In this document: piece after piece, positions 1-12,455 of the stretch
Layout of the letters: each line of letters opens with the position of its first letter
How positions within the stretch are numbered: position 1 is the first letter of the stretch
Assembly: GCA_003550325.1 (NCBI GenBank)
Contig: QKWP01000591.1
Span: 149,247-213,246, forward strand
Source of the DNA: Gigaspora rosea
Lineage: Eukaryota > Glomeromycota > Glomeromycetes > Diversisporales > Gigasporaceae
DNA length: 64,000 nt
Reading direction: 5' to 3'
Notes under the pieces: model-generated
What the model was told of the DNA's origin: nothing
The model's input: the letters and a program-made list of their open reading frames with translations, nothing else
Database searches by the model: none
Translations under genes and position numbers: made by a program

Positions 1-176
1 TATTATCTCTTGTTGTTTTATACCGAACTGCCTCAGAGAAGTGTGTAGTTTCTTACAGACATAAAAGAAACTATACTTCCCTCTTGCACACCGCTTCACG
101 CCCAAAGTAAGGGATCTCAGGAGCCGTGTGATTGTTACTCTATCGGAATTAAAGAAGGCTTCCGGTACTGTAACAA
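1..176 (+). repeat. Possible 3' end of an LTR (partial)
   Basis: GC-richer block ending in GTAACA, the same terminal hexamer as the gypsy-type LTRs near 28.4 and 45.8 kb. No partner LTR or target duplication can be seen because it touches the window edge. It could also be another repeat end. Confidence 0.25.
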
Positions 177-1119
177 TATATTTTTTTATTTTTTATTTTA
201 TTAAATTACTATAATGTTGGTATACTTAAATGAAGTATTAAATAAAAAATTTTTTACTAGCTTAAGTAAAAAAATTTTTATTTAAGCAACTAGAATGATA
301 AATATTTAAATACAATTTTTATTTATTTTAAAAATTATATTTAATTCTATAAAATTTTGGCTTCTTTTTGTAACTGCAAACCCTTAAAAATACTTATAAC
401 AATATAAAATGCATTAATTTGAATTTTTTGAAACTTGTAGTAGTGCTAATTCATTTTTCTAGTTGGAGATATTATTTCATACATACAAATTACCAGATCA
501 ACTTAAATTCCAAATCGCTAGATAGTTTTATATATGCTTATTTTGCTCTAGTAAATACATATAGGCCTTTTTTAATGATTGTTGAAGTTAAATTATATCA
601 ATTAATCAACTTGTCACACTATTTATGACTGTTTTTTGTTATATACTAGGAAAATAGAAACCATTTAGAGTCTGAAGGACCAAATATAAATATATTATAG
701 AAATAAGCATCGGTTGGATTGTTTTGATTGTTGTTTTTTTTACATTATACCTGATCTAGCCAATCAAAATTTGTAATTTGTGGACACACAGACATTGCTA
801 CTTTTGCCTTTATAGTAATGTCTTTTGGACTAAAAAAAATATATAAAATTACTATAAGCTTTGAATCTATAATATTTCTTTCTCACATATTAACTTAAAA
901 TTAAATTTTTCAGAAATATAAAACAAGAGGAGAAAAAAACATTGGGTTTAAAAATCAAATTAAAATTTTGTTAATTTTGCACAAAATGAAAATGTAACTT
1001 CGCCAAAAACAAATATTTAATAATTTTAAAATGATGAGTATTCTGTACATAAAATTATGCTCTGAACAACTTTACTTAGATAACAGAAGTAGGTTACCTT
1101 ATAAGAAAAATGGATTATC
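177..1119. other. AT-rich DNA without a recognisable gene
   Basis: Mostly poly-A/T. A short inverted repeat with arms ACTAGCTTAAGT and ATTTAAGCAACTAG lies near 255-293. I see no coding, TIR or LTR signal that I can name. Confidence 0.5.
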
Positions 1120-3045
1120 TACATCAGCAAATTTATAATAGCGTAATCTTACATAAGATCTTACGAACCGTAATACAAGCAAAATATTACGTAATATATT
1201 TCGAAATATTTCGAAATATCAATTTTTGAAATATTATGAAAGTAATTTCGAAATATTTCGAAATATATTACGAAATATTTCGATCCCTTTCAAAATATTT
1301 TAGGACTAGAAAACCAAGCTGGATCAGTAGATCTGTAACCTGGATCGCGCATTAGACTGATTTTTCGAAATAGATCGAAATAGTTCGATGATGTTCAAAT
1401 TCTGTACTACAAGATCAGATTAGATCTTTTGTTTATAATTAAATCTTCTATTTTGTTTTTTTTCGCTTTTTTATTTTCATTCCTTTTCGGTCCTTTTTGT
1501 TTTATTTTTTGTTTTCGTTTGTTTTTTTCAATTTTTATTTATTTATTTATTTTTTAATTTTTTTTTTTATTTTTATTTCGGCACTTTACAAGAAAACAAA
1601 TACTTTTCGAAACCTTGCGCATACCAACTACAACTTCTGACACATTCAAGAACACACCCCAGCAATTTCTAAATTTTCAAGAACGCTTCTTTGAAGAAAT
1701 GGTCACAAGTTTTCGCAAGTTTTCGCAAGTCTTTACAAGTTTTTGCAATTTCGCTTCATTTATTTTTTCGTGTCGTGTTTTTTGTTTTTGTTTTTTTTTG
1801 TTTATTTTTAAAATTTTTATTAATTTATTTTATTTTGGCACTTTGTGAGAAAAACAACAACTTTTCAAAACCTTGCGCATGCCAACTACAACTTTCAACA
1901 CTTTCAAGAACACATACCAGCAATTTCTAAATTTTCAAGAACGTTTCTTTAGAGAAATGTGCGCAAGTTTTCGCAAGTTTTTGCAAGTTTTGCAAGGTTT
2001 TGTTTCATTTATTTTTTCGTTTCGTGTTTTTGTTTTTGTTTTTTTTTGTTTATTTTTAAAATTTTTTTATTAATTTATTTTATTTCGGCACTTTGCGGGA
2101 AAAACAACCCTTTTCAAAACGTTGCGCATACCAACTACAACTTCCGACACTTTCAAAAACACACCCCCAGCAATTTTTAAATTTTCAAGAACGCTTTTTT
2201 GAGGAATGGGTGAAAGTTTTTGCAAGTTCTTGCAAGGGTTCGTTTCAATTTTTTTTGTTTCGTGTTTTTTGTTTTTGTTTTTTGGTTTATTTTTAATTTT
2301 TTTTTATTTATTTTATTTCGGCACTTTGCGAGAAAACAACAACTTTTCGAAACCTTGCGCATTCCAATGACGACTTCTGACACTTTCAAAAACGATAGAA
2401 AACAAAAAAGCGAAGATAATAGCTAACTATAGGGTGAGCAAAAATAAGTGTGTAGGGCTAGTTTTTTGTATATGGTAATAGAATTAGATGCAACAAAAAT
2501 GAAAATAGTTTAAAATATTTGTAATAATGTAAAAATAATACGTAATATATAATAAAGTATATAATATTACCGTAATTAAAAATATATATTTAATAAATGT
2601 AAAATATAATATATAGTAATAAATAAAAAAATAAAAATTTTATATTAAATTGCGAAACTGTGCGAAATATTGCGAAAACCTGTAAAAAAGCATGATTATG
2701 TGAATATGTATATCATTTATTTATTTTTTAAAACTTTTTGAAAATTTGCGAAAATTTGCAAAATATTGCGAAACAATGCGAAAATATCACAATATTACCT
2801 CTTGCGCGCATTAGTTTATTGATCTGCATGAGTACGCGACCCCTGTAGGGGAGGGTAATTTGCGTTGTTTTAGTCTATTTCGCAATATTTCGCAATATAT
2901 TTCGAAATATTCTGAAATAATGACTATAATATTACCGTAATATAACGTAATATATTATGTAATAACCCGTAGCAATCGTAAGATTTTTGTAATGTTACGG
3001 GCCGTAATATCTTATAATATTACGTATATATAATTCGCTGATGTA
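1120..3045. mobile_element. Non-autonomous TIR element with ~60-bp diverged TIRs
   Basis: The left end (TACATCAGCAAATT at 1120) and the reverse complement of the right end (TACATCAGCGAATT, ending at 3045) stay alignable for about 60 bp. Both continue with CGTAAT- and TTACG-rich sequence. The ends read TA|CATCAGC, compatible with a TA target duplication. No transposase is present. Inside are CGAAATATTTCGAAATAT-type palindromes (1200-1285, 2878-2925) and a ~250-bp satellite. Its right end directly abuts the target duplication of the next element. Confidence 0.6.
1579..2400 (+). repeat. Satellite: ~3.3 copies of a ~233-257-bp unit
   Basis: Units begin with GGCACTTT at about 1579, 1836, 2086 and 2319. 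Each runs through CCTTGCGCATACCAACTAC, a CAAGAACG block, GCAAGTTTTCGC runs and a T-rich tail. The short open frames over it are by-products of the repeat. Confidence 0.85.
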
Positions 3046-3053
3046 TGTACTAA

Positions 3054-4013
3054 TCGAGGTAGGAACGTCCCGAGTGCCCTGAGTTTGTAGATCGATACAC
3101 AATTTATTAATGTTTTTTTTTATACGTTTTACAATACTTTTTTCGGAAGCTCAGGTAGATTATCTCTTCTGTGAACCCACAAAGCGTATTAAATAAAACT
3201 TGAAGTTTTTGTGCTGTATTATAAGAATATCAGTTGAATCCCTCTGAATCCCTCGTCCTTCGTGCTATATTTTACCTGTAGAAGTTATAAGTAAGTTACA
3301 ATCTCTATGTTGACAAATTTCGTTTGTTGAACAAAAAAAAGGCAAAAAAAAACTTCAAATAATAGTTAACAGCGATAGTGTAGGAGGAAAGAATTAGTTA
3401 TTTTTTTTTTATTATATACGTGTTGTATAAAATCTTTTAGAAAATCGAAAATCATGAATAATATTAACTAACTATGTAATTTATTATTATTATCACTATA
3501 GGGATTTTTAAGATACGATAAGAAATTATGTATAATAAGTATTAGAATTATAAAGATCTCTTATAAAAATAATAGCTGTTAGAATATTGTAAAATATTAG
3601 AAATTTGAGTAGACGTAGAATTAGATGTAGAATTAGATGTAGTATTAGATGTAGAATTAGATATAGAATTAAACATAGAATTAAACGTAGAATTAGATAT
3701 GATTATTATTATTATTATTGAAGTTTTGTAAATAAATGAACCTAAATACTATAAAAAATTAATAATTTTATTTAAATTAATAAATATATGCATGCTTATC
3801 TAAAAAAAAGTAACATTTAACAGCATTTACTTTAAACTTCAGCTATAAACTTTAATTAAATTTCGTTCTTTTCATTTTATAAAAATGTATGATCTGATTG
3901 GTTAATCAACATGTGATATTTTTCACATGATTAAAATTTATGATTTTAATTGGCTAAACTAATATGCATGATCGGGTTCATCATTTCCTTATTTGGGACG
4001 TTCCTACCTGTAA
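3054..4013. mobile_element. hAT-like MITE, 8-bp TSD TGTACTAA
   Basis: An exact 8-bp duplication TGTACTAA flanks it (3046-3053 and 4014-4021). The ends share AGGTAGGAACGTCCC as inverted repeats, preceded by TCG on the left and TTAC on the right strand. No transposase is present. It holds a 12-bp minisatellite. The 8-bp duplication fits hAT, but the TIR start is not a textbook hAT end. Confidence 0.75.
3613..3700 (+). repeat. 12-bp minisatellite, ~7 copies
   Basis: About seven tandem copies of GTAGAATTAGAT with single-base variants, followed by a short ATT run. Confidence 0.85.
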
Positions 4014-4041
4014 TGTACTAAAGTTAAATTTTTGGGGTTTT

Positions 4042-4325
4042 AATATAAAACTTCTTTTTTTATCAAGATAACCTACTTTAAGCACTTAAGCAAAGTTGCT
4101 TAGTATGCAATTTTACTTGTATTTAAAGTTAAAATATGTTTTTTTAGCATAAAAAATAGGGAAAAAAATATTTAAAAAAAATTTTTTTCTAACTTTGACC
4201 CTATTTTTTATCTAGTAGCCAAAAAATGCATTTTAACCTTAAATATAAATAAAATTGCATGCTAAGCAACTTTGCTTAAGCGCCCAAAGTAGGTTACTTT
4301 GATAAAAAAAGAAGTTTTATATTGA
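4042..4325. repeat. Fold-back MITE, arms ~120 bp
   Basis: Near-palindromic. TATAAAACTTC at the left end mirrors GAAGTTTTATA at the right. Internally AGCAAAGTTGCTTAG mirrors CTAAGCAACTTTGCT. The arms meet near 4190 in an A/T-rich loop. No target duplication could be fixed. Confidence 0.7.
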
Positions 4326-5639
4326 AACAGGACCCGGACATCTATGATATAGATTGTATCTTTTTTTAGCAAATTGGACCAAATTTGGTTAAAGTTCCAA
4401 ATTTAAATTTGAGCAAATAAAATCAATTCGGATAATAGTCCTATTTTTAGTTTTGTTAAAATGGTCAGATTTTCGTATTATCATATTTATTTTTTGTCGA
4501 ATTATTTCTTTTTGAGAAGGATAAGTATCGGAAAAATAAAAACATTAATAATTTGTAATGATCTAAAAAATTGCAAAAACGTGTTTTTTTAATTTTTTTT
4601 TATTTATTTACATTATTGTTTTTTATTTTTTATTTTTATAAAATTCAAAATAACTAAAAAAATGATAGCAGGAATAAAAGTGAATTTCTTGTTATTCCCA
4701 TAATAAGAAATAACCAGAATTTACTTTTATTCCTACCATATTGCATATATTTATGTATGTACACTACTTTTATTTTATTTTATTTATTAACATATCAGGT
4801 ATTGTTTTTTTAATTTTTTTAGCTTTTTTTCTTTTTTTGTCATTTTTTTTTATTTTTTTTTTTATTTAAATTTTTTTTTTTAATTTTAATAATTTTTAAC
4901 TTTTTTTTAACATTTTTTCTTTTAACTATCGTTTTTTTACAATATTTTTTAAAATTTTTTTTTTTTGATTTTTTTTTCTTCTTTTATTTAATTTATTTTT
5001 TTTTCTTTTTTTTTGATTTTTTTTTCTGGACATTTTTTGTTTTTTTTAAACTTTTAAATTTTTTTTTTGTTTTAATTATTTTTTTGACTTTTTTTTAATT
5101 CATTTTAAAATTATTTTATTTTTTTTAAATAATTTTTTTTTAAATGTTTTCTTTTTTTAATCTTTTATTTTTTTTTTGTTTTATTATTTTTTTAATTTTT
5201 TAAATTTTTTTGTTTTTATTATTTATTTTAATTTTTTTTACTTATTTTTCGTTTATTTTAAATTATTTTTTTTATTATAGTTATTTTTTTTTATTATTTT
5301 TTTTAATAATTTTAAATTATTTATTTTTTATTTTTTTATTAATTTTTATTTATTTAATTTTTTTTAAATGTTTTTTTTTAATGTTTTTTTTATTTAATAA
5401 ATGTTTTTTTTATTTAAAGGATTTATTTATATGTATCCTAAGGTACATGTACCCTATCATGTGAATTTAATTTTATACTGCATATTTAAATTTTGTGTAA
5501 CAATTATAACAATCATATTTACATATGTTCTAATGAAATTTTATAAGTCAATATATATATAACAAAAATCTAAAACCAAGCTTACACAAAAAATACTAAG
5601 CTATATATATCAAAAACCCCATCCCAAAGCTTAATATAA
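4326..5639. other. T-rich, strand-asymmetric non-coding DNA
   Basis: 4780-5420 is almost pure T with scattered A on the plus strand. Its hydrophobic F/L/I open frame is a composition artefact. A hairpin lies at about 4665-4735 (GGAATAAAAGTGAATT against AATTTACTTTTATTCC). No gene is seen. Confidence 0.6.
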
Positions 5640-7420
5640 TGAAATTGACCCTAACCCTAACCTTTAGGACTTATAGTTATTTTAAGCCTTATGATTTGGT
5701 GCAGTCTCACAAATATTACAGCATTTACAAAAGGGTTGTCTGTGCATGCTTTAATATCATGAAAAATTCCTCTATATCTGTCATGACTTCTATTACCCTA
5801 ACTTTAATATTCATAGAAATGAATAATTAACAAAACCAATGACAAAATTTCTTCACAATGGCATCACAAAATACAAAGATGCGACAAAAATCTCAAGCGA
5901 ATTTATATTTCGACAGCTTCACTACCTGAATATTAGAATTTATCATTATCTTCAAAAAAACCTATGTTCAATCATAATCTAGAAAAAGAAAAAGAACCGT
6001 TAATAAATTATATTCATAACAAAACAACAATGCTTCTAAAAAACGGAATATAAAGCTATAACCTGAAGCCGATACCTAATATACAAAAATGGAATGAAAA
6101 CGTCTAGAAAAACTAAGTATAAGTAAGCATTTTTAAAGTCCAAAAAACTAACTAAAATATTATACTCACCTGAAATTTAAAGAACCTAATGTACAGCGTA
6201 ATAAAAATTCTAAAAATACTTAAGAATGTTAATAATATGTTCAAAAACTGAAGAATAAACAGATGTCCATACTCTTCTGAATTCTCAAAACTGGAATATA
6301 CACAATTCATACCCAAGAACAGAATAAAAGCTCAAAAAGTTCTTGAACACCTAGAAAAAAAATGTGTCAGTAAACACATTCAAAAACCACAATGATGAAC
6401 AAAAGGTATTTTACTCTTCTGAAGTTCCTAATACAAAATGTATACCAAGAACAGAATGAAAGCTTAAAGATCTTGAAAACACCTGACAAAAGAACTATTA
6501 GTAAATTTGTTCGATGAATAAATGGTATTTTATTCTCCTAAAGTTTCTGATATCAGAATATACATCCAATAATGGAACAAAAGTTTGAAGACCCTTGATA
6601 TCTCCCAGAAATCAAAGATAAAAGCATTAGTAAATGCATTCAAAATCCAAAACAGAAAACACCTGGAAAAAAAGTATTAGTAAATGTGTTTAAAATTCAA
6701 AATAACGAACAAACGATATTTTACTCTCCTGAAAAATATATGCCCAATCACGGAACAAAAATTTGAAGGCCCTTAATAACTCCTGAAAAAAAAGACAGAA
6801 GCATTAGTAAACGCGTTCAAAATTCAAAACAACGAATAAAAGCTATTACTCTTCTGAAGTTCTTAGAAACTAGTGGAATACTCTAACAACACACAAATAA
6901 AGGCATTACCAATAGCACACAACAGACAGAGTGCAACCAATATATTACAAACAACAACAAAATTTATAACACCGGTGCCACAATAGACGATGTAAAATTG
7001 GTAGAAACACAAATGACGGCCCAACTGTGATCCAAATAAAAAAAACAATTAAAAAAGCAAGGTAAGCATGACAGATGTTCTAGTTAATGCATGAAGGTTA
7101 TACAAGATTTTGCATATCAAAATCATAGGGACGGGAGGTGTATCATATGACTGTACATAAAAAAAATCAGATGTTCTTTACAAAACTTTGCCAGGTCGTT
7201 TGTTAGGTACATTGCAAGAGAATTGTGGTGACCCATCATTGAGATCATCGGATTCGCAGGACTTTTATTAGAGGTAGATTTTATATTGGGTAATAATAGG
7301 TAATATGTAAATGAACTTAATTTTTTTTTTTTGCTTCAGCAACGACTTAGAAAGAGGTTAGTAGCTTTAACAGTATTCATGCAGAGATTGCATTTTATTG
7401 TTCCTTCTAATGGTACATAT
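5640..7420. other. AT-rich region with degenerate ~130-150-bp tandem repeat
   Basis: From about 6340 to 6870 the phrases CATTAGTAAA...CAAAATTCAAAA and TTTTACTCTCCTGAA recur about four times, with drift. It opens with two telomere-like heptamers (CCCTAACCCTAACC near 5648). No gene is recognised. The last part (7100-7420) lies downstream of the minus-strand gene relic and may be its 3' flank. Confidence 0.5.
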
Positions 7421-10312
7421 TTACCAATTCTCTATTTTATAAATCTCTGCTACTAGTCTAGACGAAGTGTCTAGTGCTTCCTCTATTTTCTCAGAAACTT
7501 CATCCGCGCCCTCCTCTACATCATTTTCGTTATCGTCAAGATCTTCCTTCATGAGTTTATTTTCTCCTTTTTCAATTTGTTTTAGAAATGAATTAACATT
7601 TTCAAAAATCTCTCTCTTGTAGTATTCTTCGCAGTATTTACACTTTTTATTATAACAAGCATCATGATAGCTGTGACCACAAACGTATACCATACTGTTA
7701 TCATCGCTTAATGGAAGACCACAACAATCACATAGTTCAGGGTGTAGTGAATGAGATGTACTATACGCCATTGGTAGGTATCGTAGATCTACTTCTTCTT
7801 TCAGAGTAGCTAGTTGGTATATTTCTGGGGTCTTTTTTTTTTCTTTGGTGGAGGTTTTTTTGGCAGAGGCTTTGGCAGGGGTTTTTTTGGTGAAGGTTTT
7901 GTTAGTAGCTTTTTTTTGGACAGTTTTTTTTGTACGTTTATTTTCTCTGCATTCTCTGTAGCTTTTTTGTTGGGGTTTGGAATGCTTTTTTCACGATTAT
8001 GAAATACTTCTTGAAAATATTGTAATAGAAAAAAGCCATTTTTCATATAAGAAATCAAGAGTTGTAGCATTATACAGATATTGTCGTGTTTTACAATACG
8101 TGTCTTTAAACACAGGATCATGATCTATTATGACATATGCTTGCTTTATAATATTTTCTGCTGTTGCATTTTTTGATGTATTGGCACGAATTCGACTGTA
8201 GGTGTTTTCTATATAAAAATTCGTTAAAACTAGTCAAATGATTTTTTATAACATTTAAAAAAGGATGATTGTTATCATTTCAATAGAATAAATCGGACAA
8301 AAACATAAGGGGGCCTTATTATAGTTCTTTCGTTTCCATCACAGAGTGAAGGTCCAAATACAAAAGACGGTCTCTACATATTTGTTAACTCGATCGAAAT
8401 AGAGTAGTATAGATTTCGAGTGTCGACAGAATTATATTATCAAGTAAGTTGATTAACGTTCGATACTCGATATCTTTGCATACTTTTCCAAATTTTTTTA
8501 AAATTTTGTCCTTTATTTTTAGCCAGCCGTTTCGTGTGAGTTCCAATAGAAGGTTTATCCTCTAGGGTCGAGGTTTCTTTGCCAATTTTTTTTTTCAAAA
8601 TACGTAATGAAACATTTTTTCAAAAAAAAATTAGTAAATTAGTATAATGTGTTCTCTGCTATTTAACGATAAATGAAGTGGGCCCAACATGGGTAAAAAT
8701 GATTCGATTTGTTGTGGAATAACGAAATTTAAATTCGTTGTTTTTTGCAAATGTAGCAATTTTCTAATAAAGAGCTGGCCGGGTCAGTCAGCGNTTAAAA
8801 CTAGTCAAATGATTTTTTATAACATTTAAAAAAGGATGATTGTTATCATTTCAATAGAATAAATCGGACAAAAACATAAGGGGGCCTTAACAAAATTGAT
8901 TTTGTTGTTTTTTGCAAATGTAGCAATTTCCTAATAAAGAGCTGGCCAGGCCAGTTAGCAACAACAGGTGCGACTTTTCCATCTAAATGCTGCGTTTTAC
9001 TATTTATTAAAAGAATAATATTCAATGCATTAAGATAATTTTCTACAGAATGCAAGTGTTGTTTTCTAAATCCTACGGCTGAAGTCCCCTCATTGACCTC
9101 TCCTCCTTACGTTCTACAATGTTATCGGTGTAACTATGTATTGTTAGCGTTTCAATTAGATCGAATATATTGATTATTAAACCTTGTGAAATTTTATACG
9201 ATTGATTGTCCGTATATAAAATATCGAAAACCCCGGTATATACATTTATTAAATATCAGCAGATTTTTGACGCTTCAACGTTTTCCGGATTATGCACAGA
9301 CACTCCGTTAAATGTAAGTTGTACAGAAAAATGTTCGATTACTAGTTTGGCTACACAAGTAGCAAAATGATTTGCAGTTGAAGTTGATACAGTATCAGGT
9401 CTATGATTTTCGTAGATTGCATGATAATCATCAATATTGTAAACATGAAATAAATTTTTCTATTTATATAAAAATATACAATTTAAATTTTATTAATTAA
9501 TAATAAATATATACTAAATATAAATTTACATTTACATTTTCAATAAAATGGTTTTCAATTTTAGTTGAATGTTTTTTTTTAATTTGTTTTCGATATTTCT
9601 CCACAGTTTTAGCACACACCGAATATCCAAGAGTTGACATCGTGTTAATTGCCTCCCATGTCACCCCCGATGCCATTAAATATAACCCAACCTCTAGCTT
9701 GTGTTGATTTACAAATTTGTTGCACAAACTTGCTAACATATAGCATAAGCCAACAATTAACTTTTTTGATTCGTTTACATTATAAGCAGAGCATTCTTTT
9801 GGAATAATTGCATTCATAAGATAATTAAAAAACCCTTTAAGTTGTGGATTAGTAGCTTCGATCATATGTTCGAATTTTACTAGATCTAGTTCCAAATTAG
9901 CACCCTCTATACGTTGTATTTGATATAATGCTTTTGTTAATATTTCTATATACGAAGCAAATGTTGATTCTTCTATTTAAATTAAATAAAACATTAAAAC
10001 ATAAAAAAAAAATAAATAAATAAAATAAAATAAAACTTATTACCCGTATTATTATTTGATACAGGTTTAATTGTTTCTAAATTTTTTTTCGATTGTATAT
10101 TTTTTTTCATGCCTTCATTGGTTTCTATCAGCTTCTACAATTTTACAGTAATGTGGGTGACAAAGTTGTTTTCCGATTACAAGGTAAGGGTATACTTCCA
10201 GCATTCATTTCTTGTAACACTTTTCATATGCAAGCTCCATAAATTTACGATACTTAACATTAGTATGGGTACAGTTAATAATTGAGCAGGGGCCAAGATT
10301 TATTGTTGTCAT
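7421..10312 (-). pseudogene. IDDYHAIHE/RING multi-copy Glomeromycete family protein, broken
   Basis: Function unknown. From its ATG at 10312 it begins with a Cys/His cluster (GPCSIINC, then CYKK, then LCHPHYC), like a zinc knuckle. After an intron (about 9975-10045) comes a helical segment with FVNQHKLEVGLYLMASG (9497-9895). After a second intron follows the core HVYNIDDYHAI...RPDTVSTSTANHF (about 9300-9455), then LHSVENYLNALN and WPGQLFIRK (8890-9055), SRIRANTSKNATAENII (about 8130-8210) and a Lys/Pro-rich linker (KKPLPKPLPKKPPPK). It ends in a RING-like finger (CDCC...CGHSYHDAC...CKYC) with an acidic tail. In-frame stops, frameshifts and a scaffold N at 8794 break it. The 62-64 kb copy has the same order. 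It may belong to a DUF6589-type fungal family, but I cannot confirm that. Confidence 0.75.
8724..8966. other. Single-N scaffold join with duplicated flanks
   Basis: Position 8794 is N. The ~96 bases after it repeat 8224-8319 essentially exactly. The ~70 bases before it repeat 8894-8966 with a few differences. This looks like two overlapping contig ends, or a deletion allele and a full allele, joined with a placeholder, so the family copy here is partly duplicated in the assembly. Confidence 0.8.
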
Positions 10313-10969
10313 TTCACGCGACATCAAAAAATTTTTTTTTTGTGCAAAAATTTTTTTTATAAAAAATGTGGGTGATGGGGCACCACTAGTACTTTTGTTT
10401 AGCCAATCATCATTATAAGGTGCATTATACTCATGATTAAATATTAACTAATCACATTAATGATCTGCATGATCTGCATAATCTGCCTTGGCCAATTAAA
10501 TAGAACCTCTGTCATGCTAGCAAGGTAGGTATTGTTTATATATCCCGTGATTAAATTATATTACACAAGATCTAGAGTATAAAAAATTTTAGTATACCCT
10601 TAGGGTACATATATATTAATTCTTAAATATTTTTTTAATTTATTAAATTATTTCTTTTTTTTATTATAACGTACTTTGTTATATATGATTAGCCAATCAT
10701 TTTTCAGAATGGCAATCATACAGTATAAATAAATTTTTTTTAATTTTTTTTGTTATAATATTAAAAGTCGTTGTTATTGAAGCCTGAGATATAAAATAAT
10801 ACTAGAACTGTACTAAAGATAAGTTCTAGTTTCTTTTGCTTTATTTGTTTATTTATTTTATTTATTATTATTCACTTTACTTTTTTTTTATTTTAGGCTT
10901 GTACTTTGCTAGAGTGCTGAAATTGGATGCTAGAATGTAGATGAGGATGCCGTTGGAGCTGTCGCTAGA
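10313..10969. other. AT-rich spacer, no gene seen
   Basis: Upstream flank of the minus-strand family gene. It holds CCCTTAGGGTACATATATATTAA and T-rich runs. No coding or repeat boundary could be supported. Confidence 0.45.
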
Positions 10970-11263
10970 GCCGTCATTAGAGATGGTCACTTTCGCATGA
11001 TTGCATGGCTGCATGCATATTGCATGAATGCTGCATGCTGCATGAAATTTTTTAAAATGCTGCATTTTGCCCATAACAAATTTTATCTAACAAATAATAT
11101 ATAAAGTACATTTAAGATAAAAACTAATCTAAGGCTAGTACTCCATCAAAAAATTCAAATTTAAGCATCTTTTTTTCAAATGTTAAGTAAAATAAAAACA
11201 ATTCTGCTAATTTAATATATTTTTAGGCGCTAAACATGTTTACTTAGTGCATTAAGTTAGAAT

Positions 11264-11354
11264 TAATTAGTAAAATTTTTGAATAATAAGAGTTTATGGA
11301 ATTTTATTGATAAAATTCTATAAACTCTTATGATTAACAAAATTTTACTAATTA
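11264..11354. repeat. Hairpin, ~40-bp arms
   Basis: AATTAGTAAAATTTTTGAAT mirrors ATTAACAAAATTTTACTAAT, and AGAGTTTATGGAATTTTA mirrors the other side. The loop is about 6 bases. It abuts the GGGAAGTGCA repeat. Confidence 0.75.
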
Positions 11355-11880
11355 GGGAAGTGCAGTAAATTATGTGATTAGAGTTTACATAGGTCCTGAC
11401 TCCCCTAGTGATAGGACTATTGACCAATCAAAAAATTATAATATTTAAAAAAACGCAAAAACATCTTTGATCTGAAAATAAGCCACCCATAATCAACAAA
11501 AGTTACTACATAGTAAAGTCTAAATTTTACTAAGTAAATTGATTAAAATTACTTAAGTAAACTTATTCAGCAGGTCAAAATACACTTACTATAAAATTTT
11601 TATAAGTATTGGAAAATTTTTTATTAATTGACTTTTGATTTTTACATTCGACAGAAAATTAAAATTTTTTAAAAAAATATATTCGCCCCACAATCGACAA
11701 AAGTCACTACATAGGTAAGTCTAAATTTTACCAAGCAAATCGATTAAAATCACTTAAGTAAACTTATTCAGCAGATCAAAAAACACTTACCACAAAATTT
11801 TCATAAGTATTGGAAAACTTTTATTAATTGACTAATTAAAATTTTTTAAAAAAATATATTCAACAAACATAATTAAAAGT
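11355..11880 (+). repeat. Truncated gggaagtgca-family MITE with two ~197-bp units
   Basis: It starts GGGAAGTGCAG after TTA, like the 13 kb and 25 kb members, but no right TIR is found. It contains two direct copies of the ~200-bp unit beginning CAAAAGT(T/C)ACTACATAG (about 11498 and 11695). Confidence 0.65.
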
Positions 11881-12002
11881 TAAATAATAAAAAAAAATTT
11901 TTTGTATAGATGCAGGTTGCATTAATGCTTGCATGCTGCATGAATGCTGCATTTGCATGAAATTTTTTAAAATGCTGCATTTTGCCCATCTCTAGCCGTC
12001 AT

Positions 12003-12455
12003 TAAAGCCATAATAAACTATATTTACAAATTGTTAATTTAACATGTTGAGTGAAAAACGAAGAATTACATTGTTAAAACTGTTATAAACTATATACTTA
12101 CAAACTGGTGATTTAATACGTTGAGTGAAAGAATGAAAAAGTACGTTGTTGGAGCCGTGATTCAGCAGGTTTTTTTTACAATTTTTTTGGCAAGTTTTTT
12201 GTGGTTTTTTCATAGATTCATCATTTTTAGTTGAGTTCACAATAGGTTTTTCGTTGGTTTTCATGTATCTCTATAGCGTTGTGTCTTTATAGCATTTGTG
12301 TGATGGTTTCTTTATGGTAGTTGCAGTGTCTCTATAGTGATTGATCAAAAATAGAATTAGAATTAAAAATTGGGTTTGAATTAGTGTTTATTGAAAATAG
12401 TTAGAAATCAGATTAAATTAGATTAGTGTTTTAGTTGAAATAAGGTTAGAATTAA
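12003..12455. other. Non-coding; diverged ~75-bp tandem duplication
   Basis: AAACTATAT...TTGAGTGAAAAACGAAG (about 12010-12075) recurs at about 12085-12150. No gene is supported. Confidence 0.45.

Larger units (their letters stand above)
10978..11994. mobile_element. hAT MITE, 8-bp TSD GCCGTCAT
   Basis: An exact duplication GCCGTCAT flanks it (10970-10977 and 11995-12002). The ends are TAGAGATGGTC and, on the other strand, TAGAGATGGGC, matching the hAT end pattern YARNG. The subterminal regions repeat GCTGCATGC/TGCATG motifs, and both ends carry a GCATGAAATTTTTTAAAATG block in the same orientation. There is no transposase. A second repeat related to the gggaagtgca family lies inside. Confidence 0.88.

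Noticed and set aside
1591..2426. Several 66-79-codon frames
   Set aside because: Same frame recurring in each ~250-bp satellite unit; repeat artefact.
5210..5464. 84-codon hydrophobic frame resembling a membrane protein
   Set aside because: Arises from a T-rich low-complexity tract; no composition change or signals of a gene.
5645..5662. Telomere-like CCCTAACCCTAACC
   Set aside because: Only two units within AT-rich DNA, not an array. A similar TTAGGGTTAGGG at about 38325 and 38570 is part of a TIR element's internal repeat.
7814..8002. Gly/Phe-rich plus-strand frame
   Set aside because: Complement of the Lys/Pro-rich linker of the minus-strand family gene.
10877..11074. 65-codon minus-strand frame with CMQPC motif
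   Set aside because: Generated by the TGCATGC motif array at the end of a hAT MITE.
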